From contig JAWPMS010000001.1 of the NCBI GenBank assembly GCA_033344795.1, positions 868,001 to 932,000 on the forward strand: DNA of 64,000 bases, in the 5' to 3' direction. Position 1 is the stretch's first letter, and every line of letters starts with the position of its first letter. Positions 34,669 through 43,448 of this stretch are shown here, one piece after another. The notes under the pieces are model-generated. The model did not search any database and was not told where the DNA came from. It was given only the letters and a program-made list of their open reading frames with translations. Source of the stretch: SHLQ01 sp033344795 (GTDB lineage: Bacteria; Actinomycetota; Acidimicrobiia; Acidimicrobiales; SHLQ01). A program made the translations under genes and the position numbers.

Positions 34669-34714
34669 GAGTGAGACACTAGCGAGTGATCATCCCGCTA
34701 TCGTTCGATCGTCA

Positions 34715-34787
34715 GCCCTCGTAGCTCAGGGGATAGAGCATCGGTTTCCTAAACCGTGTGTCGCTGGTTCGAATCCAGCCGAGGGCG
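34715..34787 (+). tRNA. tRNA-Arg (anticodon CCT)
   Basis: A 73-nt cloverleaf. Acceptor arms GCCCTCG and CGAGGGC pair perfectly, with discriminator G. The D arm is GCTC/GAGC. The anticodon loop is TTCCTAA with CCT at 34748-34750, and the T arm is CTGG-TTCGAAT-CCAG. CCA is not encoded. It decodes AGG, a rare codon in such a high-GC genome. Confidence 0.95.
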
Positions 34788-34790
34788 CTG

Positions 34791-35054
34791 CTACACCTCG
34801 ACGCTTTCGGTCGAAATCGGTGCGATCGATCTGCGGATGATCGCGATCTCGTCGTGGATCATCAGCCCCGCCCAGACGAGGGCGGACGACACGACGGCGA
34901 ACTGCCCGACGCCGGTCTCCAGCACGAAGAAAGCGGAATTGGAGAGCGGAGCGCCCCCGTCGGCAATCGACGACGCGATCAGCACCACTCCAACAGCCGT
35001 GACCACGCCAGCAACCCAGCGCACGTTGGCCACCCATTGCGTATTGGACAACAT
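34791..35054 (-). CDS. small two-helix membrane protein
   Basis: This 87-residue protein of unknown function has two hydrophobic segments at about 10-30 and 45-68. A short positively charged C-terminal part (DEIAIIRRSIAP) follows. The frame is open 69 bases further upstream to another ATG; I chose the inner ATG because the extra residues look non-coding. The gene ends four bases from the tRNA, on the opposite strand. No family recognised. Confidence 0.5.
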   Translation of the reverse strand: MLSNTQWVANVRWVAGVVTAVGVVLIASSIADGGAPLSNSAFFVLETGVGQFAVVSSALVWAGLMIHDEIAIIRRSIAPISTESVEV

Positions 35055-35304
35055 TGGTGGCAACCACCCACGAGTAGTGGGGCGGTGCGGAGGGCCCGCT
35101 GGGCAGATCGATCCACGGCGCATCTAGACCATTCGGATTAGTTCCAACCTTTTTAAGGAGGAAAACTACTTAAGAACGGTCTCCATTATCCGATGAAGTA
35201 TTTAGCAAGACGATCTATGCAATCAGTATGGGTAACTACAAGGTTCACCTATCAAGTTTGACTGGATCGTCCACTACACCCCTAAATGCGTGGAGAATTG
35301 TTTC
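35055..35304. other. AT-rich control region before the LuxR regulator
   Basis: This stretch is clearly richer in A and T than its surroundings. It contains TTGACT at 35258-35263 as a possible -35 for the LuxR gene, without a convincing -10. At 35156-35162 there is a perfect AAGGAGG ribosome-binding sequence that has no start codon at usable distance. I see no gene in it. Confidence 0.45.
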
Positions 35305-35922
35305 ATGGAGACCCTGACGTACACCCCAGCAAAGTTCATCCTGTGCGAATCGCGACGTGCGCTCGCAGAGGCGACGGCGATGGCGCTCGACTCAATCGAC
35401 GGCGTCCAGTGTCTCGGAGTTGCTCGCACATATCGGGCCGCCCGTTCGCAGCTCGGTCGCCAACATGCCGATGTGATCGCTGTTTCATTGGACTTTGACT
35501 TCGATGAGATCCAACAGATGGCGCTCGCCGCGCCGGATGCGGTCATTGCGTTTCTTGCCGATACCGAGACGCTTCAGATGCGAAACGTCCAGCGCGAGTG
35601 CGACAACGTGAAGCTCGTTCCCAGCGACGTTTCATTGCCAGAGCTGGTTCGTTTGGTTCGCGACCCTGCCTCCTCATCGTCGGCCGAGCGTCAATGGACG
35701 CCATCTGGGCTGACTCCCCGCGAGCTGGAGATTCTCGATCTTCTTGTGCAAGGGCTGAACGCAAAAGGCATGGCGGCACATCTACATCTCTCCATTCATA
35801 CTGCTCGCTTCCATATCAAAGGCCTGCTTGCAAAGTTGAATGTCACGAGCCAGGCCGAGGCCATCGTCGTTGGTATTCGCCAAGGTCTTGTTTCGCCTCC
35901 CGCACGACTGCAGCGGAGCTAA
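35305..35922 (+). CDS. LuxR-type regulator with pseudo-receiver domain
   Basis: The 205-residue DNA-binding protein has a receiver-like N-terminal domain (about 8-118) and a C-terminal LuxR/GerE helix-turn-helix (about 138-198). The latter shows LTPRELEILDLLVQGLNAKGMAAHLHLS and then HTARFHIKGLLAKL. In the receiver the acidic pair is replaced (ILCES), the phospho-accepting Asp position is Ser in DVIAVSLDF, and the conserved Lys is missing (KLVPSD). It therefore cannot be phosphorylated in the usual way and may sense a ligand or act constitutively. TGGAGA eight bases upstream supports this ATG over the GTG at 35290. It may control the MFS gene behind it. Confidence 0.82.
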   Translation: METLTYTPAKFILCESRRALAEATAMALDSIDGVQCLGVARTYRAARSQLGRQHADVIAVSLDFDFDEIQQMALAAPDAVIAFLADTETLQMRNVQRECDNVKLVPSDVSLPELVRLVRDPASSSSAERQWTPSGLTPRELEILDLLVQGLNAKGMAAHLHLSIHTARFHIKGLLAKLNVTSQAEAIVVGIRQGLVSPPARLQRS

Positions 35923-35978
35923 CGCTCTCGAAGTTGGCTGAGTCTTGCTCTGGTGAAGAATTCGAGCAGACTCCGCTG

Positions 35979-37175
35979 GTGAAACAATCTGCAGCCGACA
36001 CTCCTGTGTCGCGTTGGGCGGGTGCAACCGGCCGATCAGTTCTCGGAAGCGGCGTCTTTCTCGTCGCCTTCGGGACGAACGTCTCGACCCCATTCCTCAT
36101 TACGTACAAGGAACGCCTGAGCCTCGGTGATTCCGCCACGATGGCAATCTTCACGGTCTACGTGCTTGGAATCGTGGCAATTCTGCCCGTGGCCGGTCAG
36201 CTGTCAGATCGATTTGGGCGGCGCATGGTGGCGGTTCCCTTCGTCGTGTTGTCCGCGATCTCCTCGATCGTCATGATCCTTGGTCGCGACAGCTTCGGCC
36301 TCTTGCTCTTTGGGCGTTTCCTCCTTGGGCTCGTCAGCGGCGCGGTGCTGAGTATTGGCGCTGCGTGGATGCAGGAGCTCTTTGGTCGTGGTCTCGAGCA
36401 GCGATCAGCCGTCTTGACGACGGTGTTGACCTACGCGGGGTTCGGTGCGGGTCCGCTTGTATCCGCGCTGATTCTCGAGCTCGACGCCTGGCCCCTCGTG
36501 CTTCCCTACGCTCTGCATGCGGGGACGACGATGGCCATCATCCCGTTTCTCCTGAAGGTCCCGCAGTCAAGTGAACGCTCACGAGAACCCTTTCGGCCGA
36601 ATTTCGGCGTTCCGCCGGAAGGTCGCCCGCTCTTCAAGCGAATCATTGCGCCTGCAGCCATCTGGGTATTCGCCTTTCCCTCGACATCATTCGCCCTGTT
36701 CCCCGTCCTCGTGAGCGATGCCATCGGCGCATCGACCGTGCTCGTTGCCGCCATCGCAGCCGCACTCACCGCGTGGTCCGGACTTTCCTCTCGACCGCTA
36801 CTCCCGCGGCTCGGCCCAACGCGAACCCTGCATGTCGGGATGGTCAGTGGCACGTCGGGATATGTGCTCGGGGCAATCGCCTTCGAGACGGGCGCGTGGG
36901 GCCTGGTTCTTTTCGCTGCGGTGCTCCTTGGAGCCGCTTCGGGGCTGATCACGAGCGCTTCACTCGCACTGCTCGCCGGCGTCGCTGACGAGGCAAGCCG
37001 AGGAACGATCAACGGAACCTTCTATCTACTCGCGTACCCAGGCATGGTCATGCCGATTGTGCTCACGACACTCGCGCGTTTCATCGAACAAACGCCAGCA
37101 TTAATTGCGGTCACGGTTCTGGCCGCTCTCGCGACACTGAAACTCATTCGAGAACCTTCGTTGCCCACGGCCTGA
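35979..37175 (+). CDS. MFS transporter
   Basis: The 398-residue integral membrane protein has about twelve hydrophobic segments in two halves. The MFS signature between helices 2 and 3 reads GQLSDRFGRRMVAVP, and the helix 4/5 region LFGRFLLGLVSGAVLSIGAAW is typical. It is probably a drug or metabolite exporter; the substrate is unknown. The start is uncertain: I chose a GTG giving family length, but a TTG 45 bases earlier is possible. It lies 56 bases after the LuxR gene. Its last 32 bases overlap the convergent gene on the other strand. Confidence 0.82.
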   Translation: MKQSAADTPVSRWAGATGRSVLGSGVFLVAFGTNVSTPFLITYKERLSLGDSATMAIFTVYVLGIVAILPVAGQLSDRFGRRMVAVPFVVLSAISSIVMILGRDSFGLLLFGRFLLGLVSGAVLSIGAAWMQELFGRGLEQRSAVLTTVLTYAGFGAGPLVSALILELDAWPLVLPYALHAGTTMAIIPFLLKVPQSSERSREPFRPNFGVPPEGRPLFKRIIAPAAIWVFAFPSTSFALFPVLVSDAIGASTVLVAAIAAALTAWSGLSSRPLLPRLGPTRTLHVGMVSGTSGYVLGAIAFETGAWGLVLFAAVLLGAASGLITSASLALLAGVADEASRGTINGTFYLLAYPGMVMPIVLTTLARFIEQTPALIAVTVLAALATLKLIREPSLPTA

Positions 37176-37593
37176 TGGATCGATCGACATAGGAGTCGTC
37201 GAGTCCGAAGTGGACGGCGCCAGCGATCACACGCTCGAGATATCCCTCTCGGGGACTGCCTGGCGTCGTGTGGCAGGCCAAGTAGATCGATGCCTCAACG
37301 TCTTGGCCAAGCTCTTCGTGATGCACCTGCACGACCTCTCGCACATACCTGCCCTCGGCAAGACCCTCGAATCCATCCATAACGTGGAGGTGATCGCTGG
37401 TCATGTTCCACAGGACCCCGAGTACCTCGGAACCTGGAGCCGACACGACGGTGGCCACGCCGCGATCGTTGATCACGAACCGATGATCTACCAATCGAGC
37501 GTGACCCAAGGCGGTCGCTCCCGGACAGCGGTCGTCCATCTGCGTTGGCCACATGTTCGAGCCGTAGGCGAAATTGGGGAGTTGTTCCAACAT
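37144..37593 (-). CDS. gamma-glutamylcyclotransferase-like (AIG2/GGCT fold) protein
   Basis: The 149-residue protein begins with FAYGSNM, the substrate loop of the GGCT fold. It also has GVLWNMTSDHLHVMDGFEG, with the likely catalytic Glu in the family's LDxxEG-type position, and a C-terminal REGYLERVIAGA helix. Such enzymes form 5-oxoproline from gamma-glutamyl compounds or remove related adducts; the substrate is not evident. I start at MLEQLPNFAYG; the open frame runs 24 residues further up. The 3' end lies inside the MFS reading frame. Confidence 0.82.
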   Translation of the reverse strand: MLEQLPNFAYGSNMWPTQMDDRCPGATALGHARLVDHRFVINDRGVATVVSAPGSEVLGVLWNMTSDHLHVMDGFEGLAEGRYVREVVQVHHEELGQDVEASIYLACHTTPGSPREGYLERVIAGAVHFGLDDSYVDRSIRPWATKVLE

Positions 37594-37663
37594 TGCGGCG
37601 AAGTCTATTCGTCGGGGTGAACCCCCCGGAGACGATACGACGAGCGATCCGTAGGTTGAGCTC

Positions 37664-38860
37664 ATGGCACGAACGGCCGCGATAGTTGCGCCTGCGCGGA
37701 CGCGCGTCGGCCGACGATTCTTCGTTGGCCTCGGCGTTCTCGGCGCACTGGTCGCTGCGCCATTGTTCTATTCACGAATCGATCAGCTGACGGCACCGAC
37801 GCCAACATCCGAACCGACGGCAACGACCACTCCAGATCGGTCGCAGGACGAGATCGTTTCGGACTCGCCGATACCCGTCGCGACCACCGACGGCCTTCCG
37901 GTCACCATGGTCGCCACAGAGACGACGACGTCCGCCCCACCCGACCCGCCGCTCGACGAAGACATCGCGCGCCTGGAGATCGATGAAGTCTTCGACCCTG
38001 TTCACGACAAGCTCGCGAGCGTCGTGGGAGTTCCGATCCGACTTCCCCTCGACCTTGGCGAAGCAGCGAAGAGCTGGACACCGACGCTGAGTTCGGTCGA
38101 TGCCGGCGGATATGTCGTTCACCTCGGAAGTGGTGATGACTGCAACGGCGCGTCGCAGTGTCGCGTTTCGACATTCACCGCCCGACGAAGCCTTCGCAAT
38201 GAGCCCACGGTGACCACCACCGGAACCCCCGTGCCGCTCCCCAACGGGCTCGAAGGAGTCTTCTCGGACTCATCGTGCGGATCCGACTGCAACAACGGAT
38301 TCATCACGTGGGTCGAAGAGAACGTGTTGTACAGCGTGGGTTCACGACTCGCCTCCGGTCCTGCGGTCCTTTCGCTGGCGTGGGGCGCCATCGACTCGAC
38401 ACAGGCGGCGCCGCAACCACCCGAGATCTGCGGACCAGGCGCGCCGAGCGACCTCGGCCGCGTCGCCCGCTCTCTCACCACCGAACTCGCCGATGGAAGA
38501 TCGATGCACTGGCTCGTCGTGTGCTCGATCGACGGCACAATGGTCGAAGTCCTCGACGAACCGGGCGAGCTCCGCTGGTTCGACATCGACGATGACGGAT
38601 TTCGTGACGCACTCGTGAGGGGTCAAGCGGGTTCGACGTCGATCTTCGCAGTTGGAGCGAACACTCCCCGAGCCGCGATAGACATCGCCACGAGCGGCCG
38701 GCTCACCGTCGGTGATCTCGGGTGCGCCGATCTCGATGAAAACGGCTCGAAAGAAGCGATCGACCGAGCGTCTGGCGACGAGCTCGTGTTCATCAATCCA
38801 ACAACCGTCAGGCGATCTCCACTATTCGACATCGACATGAGTTCGGTTGGGGACTGCTGA
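37664..38860 (+). CDS. membrane-anchored extracellular protein of unknown function
   Basis: The 398-residue protein has a basic N terminus and a single membrane segment at about 17-38. A Thr/Pro/Ser-rich linker (about 45-105) and an extracytoplasmic domain with eight or more Cys in close pairs (DDCNGASQC, SSCGSDCNNG) follow, suggesting disulfides. The C-terminal third has DIDDDGFRD and DLDENGSKEA, acidic turns like those of FG-GAP or EF-hand calcium loops in VCBS-type repeats. The fold may be a small propeller, but no family is certain. It is transcribed alone. Confidence 0.65.
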   Translation: MARTAAIVAPARTRVGRRFFVGLGVLGALVAAPLFYSRIDQLTAPTPTSEPTATTTPDRSQDEIVSDSPIPVATTDGLPVTMVATETTTSAPPDPPLDEDIARLEIDEVFDPVHDKLASVVGVPIRLPLDLGEAAKSWTPTLSSVDAGGYVVHLGSGDDCNGASQCRVSTFTARRSLRNEPTVTTTGTPVPLPNGLEGVFSDSSCGSDCNNGFITWVEENVLYSVGSRLASGPAVLSLAWGAIDSTQAAPQPPEICGPGAPSDLGRVARSLTTELADGRSMHWLVVCSIDGTMVEVLDEPGELRWFDIDDDGFRDALVRGQAGSTSIFAVGANTPRAAIDIATSGRLTVGDLGCADLDENGSKEAIDRASGDELVFINPTTVRRSPLFDIDMSSVGDC

Positions 38861-38863
38861 CCA

Positions 38864-39955
38864 TCAGCGACGCTGGCGACGCCGCTCGCTCACGATGGGA
38901 GCCAGCGCGGTAGTGCGAATCCGACCAACCGGCGCTCGAGGATGTGTGACGAGCACCCGCTGCTCGACTGCGAAGCCCTCGACATCGAGGTGATCCACCA
39001 TTGCCTGCGCGCCTGCGGTCAGGGCGTCCATGAGAACATGCGTGTCGACCTCGAGCCGATCTGGCAGGTCGGTCATGTGTGAGGGAACGACGGCCTCAAG
39101 CACAACGGGACGGCCCTTGCCAGACATTGCGGTGGCGTCACCACTGATGATCGCGCGAAGCGATTCCGTCGAGTTCCAAAATCGCTCCGCCGCACGGTTG
39201 ACGATGTCGGTCACGTGGTCACCGTGCATACGTCGCACGAGCCTCGGCACCGTGACCCGTTCGAAGATGTTCAACGGTTCGGGCTCCCCATCCTTGTTGA
39301 ACCCACGGCTACGAGCGACCAAAACGTGGGTCGCACCAAGATCGAGCGCGCTCGACCACGGCACCGCCTCGATCATCCCTCCGTCGATGTACGTGCGGTC
39401 ATCAATGAAGCGAGACGGGCCCGCGATGACCGGCAGCGATGCAGAAGCTGCCAACACGCGACGCGCATAGTCCTCGCTCTCACCCGCGCGAAGAAGTCGT
39501 GTTTCGTCGTCTGGTTCTGCTGGCGTCACCGTTGCCCACATGGGTATGTCGGAATCGATCAGGTCACCCCACTGAAACCCATGACGGTCAAGCGCATCAT
39601 CGAACAGGTAGTCAAGATCCATGACCGGCCTTCCCCGGACGAGGTTGCGGCGATCGACGAAGCGCTCACTGTTCAGGACCGTGTAGTACAGCACCGATCC
39701 GCTGGTGCCCTGTCCGGTGACGAAGAACGACCCTGCGATCGCCCCCGCCGATGTTCCGACGACCGCGTCGAACGAATTGCGCAGGCCAAGCTGTTCGAGA
39801 GCCAGGAGCATGCCTGACGAGACCGCGCCGCGCATGCCGCCACCCTCGACTGCCAACACCACATGATGTCCGTCGTTTCGACGACCTGGAACCGAGGATT
39901 CATCGAGCCGATCGAGGATGACGTCTCGAACCGATGGCAACGCTGCGGATTGCAT
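38864..39955 (-). CDS. patatin-like phospholipase
   Basis: The 363-residue lipid acyl hydrolase has the oxyanion loop VEGGGMRG (about 36-43), GTSAG with Ser69, and the catalytic Asp in YIDGGM (about 192). This is the bacterial RssA/YjjU-like branch, with a VPWSSALDLGATHVLV strand after the Asp. It is cytosolic or membrane-peripheral; the substrate is unknown. It is distinct in sequence from the patatin of the lipid island. It may be co-transcribed with the dedA gene seven bases upstream. Confidence 0.9.
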   Translation of the reverse strand: MQSAALPSVRDVILDRLDESSVPGRRNDGHHVVLAVEGGGMRGAVSSGMLLALEQLGLRNSFDAVVGTSAGAIAGSFFVTGQGTSGSVLYYTVLNSERFVDRRNLVRGRPVMDLDYLFDDALDRHGFQWGDLIDSDIPMWATVTPAEPDDETRLLRAGESEDYARRVLAASASLPVIAGPSRFIDDRTYIDGGMIEAVPWSSALDLGATHVLVARSRGFNKDGEPEPLNIFERVTVPRLVRRMHGDHVTDIVNRAAERFWNSTESLRAIISGDATAMSGKGRPVVLEAVVPSHMTDLPDRLEVDTHVLMDALTAGAQAMVDHLDVEGFAVEQRVLVTHPRAPVGRIRTTALAPIVSERRRQRR

Positions 39956-39962
39956 CAGCCCA

Positions 39963-40652
39963 CTACGTGACGGTTTCGGGGTCTGGCCCAGAGCGCACCC
40001 TGTCCAGGAGCCACCTGCCCACCTCGATGAGCACGGTCAGGCTCAACGCGAATCCGAAGGCCAACCAAAGCGCCGTTCGCTGGTTCTCAATCGCACTCGC
40101 GACGAAGTAACCGAGGAGCCCGGCGTAACTCGCCCAGAGCGTCACCGCCAAGATGTCCCAACGCGTGAACCACCTGAGGAACGGCTGCCCGGTGAGCCCG
40201 CACGAGAACGTCATCGCGGTGCGTCCACCAGGAATGAACCGCGCGGTGATCAAGAGAAGCCCGCCGCGTTTGCGAATCTGTTCGCCGGTTGCGAAGAGAC
40301 GTTTCTCGCCCTTCTCTCCCCGAAAGAACCATCGTTTCAAGAGCTTGTCCGACCGGTTTCCGATCCAATACGCAAGCGAGTCACCGACATACGCGCCCGT
40401 CGCTCCAGCGAGAATCACCAGAACGATCGACAGGACGGGGCGCCCATCAATCAGCGTCCCCGCTCCGGCCGCGACGCCGCCGGCGATCACGCTGAACTCG
40501 GATGGAACGATCGGCACGACCGAGTCGAGGAGAGCGACGACGAAGAGCACCGCGAAGAACCACGGGTTCTGAGAGAGCTCGGTGATGAGCTCTTCGACAC
40601 TCTCAAAAAGGTCTACCGCCCAGCTGATCACTCCAAGAACATTACCGCTCAT
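39963..40652 (-). CDS. DedA-family membrane protein
   Basis: The 229-residue integral membrane protein has a SNARE-associated/VTT domain. The family pattern is seen in ALLDSVVPIVPSEFSVIAGG, the GAYVGDSLAYWIGNR loop, and ARFIPGGRTAMTFSCGLTG with the conserved R-F-x-PGxR. About five membrane segments are visible. DedA proteins act in undecaprenyl-phosphate or phospholipid flipping and membrane homeostasis. The gene sits between a divergent kinase and a patatin lipase. Confidence 0.9.
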   Translation of the reverse strand: MSGNVLGVISWAVDLFESVEELITELSQNPWFFAVLFVVALLDSVVPIVPSEFSVIAGGVAAGAGTLIDGRPVLSIVLVILAGATGAYVGDSLAYWIGNRSDKLLKRWFFRGEKGEKRLFATGEQIRKRGGLLLITARFIPGGRTAMTFSCGLTGQPFLRWFTRWDILAVTLWASYAGLLGYFVASAIENQRTALWLAFGFALSLTVLIEVGRWLLDRVRSGPDPETVT

Positions 40653-40720
40653 CCTCGCGGACGACCCGCGTCGCTCGCGTGGAGGACGACTGAACGCAGC
40701 CGAGTTCGTACAGTGGTGGC

Positions 40721-41908
40721 GTGCAGACCGGTCTGAGGCTTCGCGATTTCTTCAACGAACACCAGCGTCTTACCGACGTCGTGGTCACTGCCGTCGTCCT
40801 CCTGCTGCATCTCACTGGCCTGACATTGAGCGGCACGGTTGAAGATCGAGACATCGACGCGTTGGCCGTCGCACTCGTGGTCATACCCGCACTCTTGACG
40901 ATCTTTCGTCGCACGCGACCCGTGCTTGCGCTGGCACCCGCGACCGTCATGGGCATGACGTATTGGATTCTCGACTACGAAGGTGCGGGGTCGTTTCTCG
41001 CAATTATCGTGTTGCTCTATTCGAGTGCGGCCTACGCGTCGGAGCGCCGTCGATCTACGCAGGTGCTGATCGTCTTCACCATCGTGCTCGCCGCGGTGCT
41101 GATCGCCGGCTACCTCTCCCCTGATGAGGAAGAGGTCTCGCTCGGAGTCATCGTGTTCAATCTCGTGCTCTTCCAGTTTGCCTGGCTCGCAGGTGACGTC
41201 GTTCGCAATCGACGCGCCGAGATGCAACGACTGAAGAGGCAAATGGACCTTGCCGAATCCGAACGAAAGACGTTCACGGAACGAGCCGTCGATGCAGAAC
41301 GAAACCGCATCGCGCGAGAACTCCACGACGTGGTCGCACACGCGATGTCGGTGATCGTTGTTCAGGCAGAAGGAGCCAGACGGCTCGTCGGCAAGGACGA
41401 CGAAAGTGTGCGCAGCGCCCTTGCCGCGATCGAACACACCGGCCGGACGAATCTGAACGACATTCGCGGCATCGTAGGACTCCTGCGCACCGATGGAACC
41501 GAGTACGCACCTTCTCCGGAGTTGTCGATGCTCGACGAGCTCGTTGAGCAGTGTTCCGAGGCGGGCCTCGACGTATCGCTCGATGTCGTGGGCACTCCGA
41601 GGGACCTGCCACCAATGATCGAACTGTCGGGGTATCGAATCGTGCAGGAATCGCTGACGAATGCCATCAAACACGCGGGCCCGTCAGCTCACGCGCAGGT
41701 CACGATTGGTTACCTCGACGACGCGATCGACATCGCGATCGTCGACGACGGGCGAGGCGCTGCAGCAGACTCATCATCCACACCGGGCCATGGTCTCCTC
41801 GGGATTCGAGAACGGGTCGAGGCATTCGGCGGGCGACTACACACCGGCCCTCGGGTGGGCGGCGGCTTCGCCGTGGAAGCACGAATACCGTTGGGCTCCG
41901 ATCGATGA
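40721..41908 (+). CDS. sensor histidine kinase (NarL type)
   Basis: The 395-residue kinase has four to five membrane segments (about 18-160) without a large outside loop. A coiled linker, HisKA_3 with His202 in RNRIARELHDVVAHAMSV, and an HATPase domain with the N box ESLTNAIKHAG and GHGLLGIRERVEAFGG follow. It is the usual partner of the LuxR-type regulator that starts at its stop codon (ATGA). The ABC transporter downstream is a plausible target of the pair. The start is a GTG. Confidence 0.92.
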   Translation: MQTGLRLRDFFNEHQRLTDVVVTAVVLLLHLTGLTLSGTVEDRDIDALAVALVVIPALLTIFRRTRPVLALAPATVMGMTYWILDYEGAGSFLAIIVLLYSSAAYASERRRSTQVLIVFTIVLAAVLIAGYLSPDEEEVSLGVIVFNLVLFQFAWLAGDVVRNRRAEMQRLKRQMDLAESERKTFTERAVDAERNRIARELHDVVAHAMSVIVVQAEGARRLVGKDDESVRSALAAIEHTGRTNLNDIRGIVGLLRTDGTEYAPSPELSMLDELVEQCSEAGLDVSLDVVGTPRDLPPMIELSGYRIVQESLTNAIKHAGPSAHAQVTIGYLDDAIDIAIVDDGRGAAADSSSTPGHGLLGIRERVEAFGGRLHTGPRVGGGFAVEARIPLGSDR

Positions 41909-42576
41909 CCGTTACCTCCATCCGAGTTCTCGTCGTCGATGACCAACCTCTCGTCCGCGCCGGCTTTGGGATGATCCTGCAGAGTGAGGACGACCTCGAA
42001 CTCGTTGGTGAGAGTGCGAATGGTCGAGAAGCACTCGACGCCGTTCGGACGTTGTCACCCCATGTCGTGCTGATGGACATTCGGATGCCCGAAATGGACG
42101 GGGTCGAGGCGACGCGTCAAATCTGCGCAGCCCCCAATGCACCAGCGGTGTTGATACTCACAACGTTCGACCTCGACGAATACGTGTACGCCTCGCTGCG
42201 CGCGGGAGCGTCGGGATTCATGTTGAAGGACGCACCGGGCGACGACTTGATCGACGCCATTCGCGTCGTTGCGCAAGGTGATGCATTGATTGCTCCGAGC
42301 GTGACCAAACGTTTGATCGCAGATTTCACCGCCCATTCGCCCACTCCTGCGGTCACTGCGGCGTTCGATGAACTCACCGCACGAGAAAATGAAGTGCTCC
42401 AGCTCATGGCGAAGGGGCTGTCGAATGCGGAGATCGCAGCCAGCCTCATCCTCGGAGAGACGACGATAAAGACCCACGTCGGCCGGATTCTGATGAAGCT
42501 CAATGCCCGTGACCGTGTCCAAGCAGTCATCGCGGCATACGAGGCCGGCGCCGTTGCGCCCGGCAACAACACGTAA
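41905..42576 (+). CDS. LuxR-type response regulator
   Basis: The 223-residue two-component regulator has an intact receiver: Asp pair in VVDDQP, phosphorylation site Asp58 in LMDIRMPEMDG, a Thr-rich switch strand, and Lys in FMLKDA. A LuxR/GerE helix-turn-helix follows at about 155-210 (LTARENEVLQLMAKGLSNAEIA, then TTIKTHVGRIL). The ATG overlaps the kinase stop, so both are made together. It probably controls the MacB-like ABC transporter that begins 126 bases downstream. Confidence 0.94.
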   Translation: MTVTSIRVLVVDDQPLVRAGFGMILQSEDDLELVGESANGREALDAVRTLSPHVVLMDIRMPEMDGVEATRQICAAPNAPAVLILTTFDLDEYVYASLRAGASGFMLKDAPGDDLIDAIRVVAQGDALIAPSVTKRLIADFTAHSPTPAVTAAFDELTARENEVLQLMAKGLSNAEIAASLILGETTIKTHVGRILMKLNARDRVQAVIAAYEAGAVAPGNNT

Positions 42577-42601
42577 ACCGAGGGCGAAAGAGGATGCTCC
42601 C

Positions 42602-42619
42602 GTCCTCCTGAGGGAGGAC
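42602..42619 (+). other. hairpin in the leader of the ABC transporter genes
   Basis: A perfect 7-bp stem, GTCCTCC and GGAGGAC, closes a TGAG loop about 85 bases before the ATPase start. The 3' arm carries a ribosome-binding-like GGAGGA. No T-run follows, so it is not a standard terminator. Whether it is functional is unknown. Confidence 0.4.
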
Positions 42620-42702
42620 CCGGTTCAACCTGGGGATGGATGGCAGTCGTCGGGTCTCTTGCGAGACTTGGTGAACCGACCAGCCTCAGGAGCTTGATCT
42701 CA

Positions 42703-43443
42703 ATGGACACGGCGACAATCGCAGCAGCAGGAACTATCCAGGCCTCAAAGATCTATGGCTCCGGCGACACCGAGGTTCGAGCGCTCGATGACGTGACGGT
42801 CTCATTCGATCAGGGTCAGTTCACCGCAATCATGGGCCCATCGGGTTCGGGAAAGTCGACGCTCATGCATTGTCTGGCGGGTCTCGACCGGCTGACGAGC
42901 GGCCATGTGATGGTTGGTGAGACAAACATCTCGCAACTTTCCGAGAAAGACCTCACCCTTCTTCGCCGAACCAAGATCGGGTTCGTCTTTCAGGCGTTCA
43001 ATCTGATTCCAACCCTCACCGCCATCGAGAACATCACCCTTCCGCTCGATCTCGGTCGAAACTCTCCCGACAAGGAACTGCTCGACGAGGTCGTGAATGC
43101 CGTTGGTCTCGCTGACCGACTGAGCCACAAGCCGAACGAACTCTCCGGTGGTCAGCAACAGCGCGTCGCCGTCGCTCGAGCGTTGGCCTCCAGGCCCGAC
43201 GTGATCTTCGCTGACGAACCGACGGGCAACCTCGACAGCCAGACCGGCGCCGAGATTCTGGACTTCATGCGGCGAGCGGTCAACGAATTCGGCCAAACGA
43301 TCGTGATGGTGACCCATGATCCCATCGCCGCGGCGTATGCCGACCGGGTTCTCTTTCTCGCCGACGGGCGCATCGTCAGCGAGCTTGTCGATCCAACGAC
43401 CGATTCGATTCTCGAATCGCTCCGCAACGCATCACACGGCTGA
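42703..43443 (+). CDS. ABC transporter ATP-binding protein (MacB/LolD type)
   Basis: The 246-residue ATPase has Walker A GPSGSGKST (45-53), a Q-loop in VFQAFNL, the signature LSGGQQQRVAVARAL, Walker B VIFADEPTG and the H-loop MVTHDP. The sequence is that of the MacB/LolD/FtsE group, which drives FtsX-type permeases without substrate channels. AGGAG ten bases before the ATG favours this start over an ATG 63 bases earlier. The permease follows after five bases. It lies behind a two-component pair, a frequent arrangement for antimicrobial or envelope-stress transporters. Confidence 0.92.
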   Translation: MDTATIAAAGTIQASKIYGSGDTEVRALDDVTVSFDQGQFTAIMGPSGSGKSTLMHCLAGLDRLTSGHVMVGETNISQLSEKDLTLLRRTKIGFVFQAFNLIPTLTAIENITLPLDLGRNSPDKELLDEVVNAVGLADRLSHKPNELSGGQQQRVAVARALASRPDVIFADEPTGNLDSQTGAEILDFMRRAVNEFGQTIVMVTHDPIAAAYADRVLFLADGRIVSELVDPTTDSILESLRNASHG

Positions 43444-43448
43444 TCATC

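Noticed and set aside
42640..42702. An earlier ATG for the ABC ATPase
   Set aside because: The ATG at 42703 has AGGAG at good distance and gives the usual LolD-type N terminus; the extra residues look non-coding.
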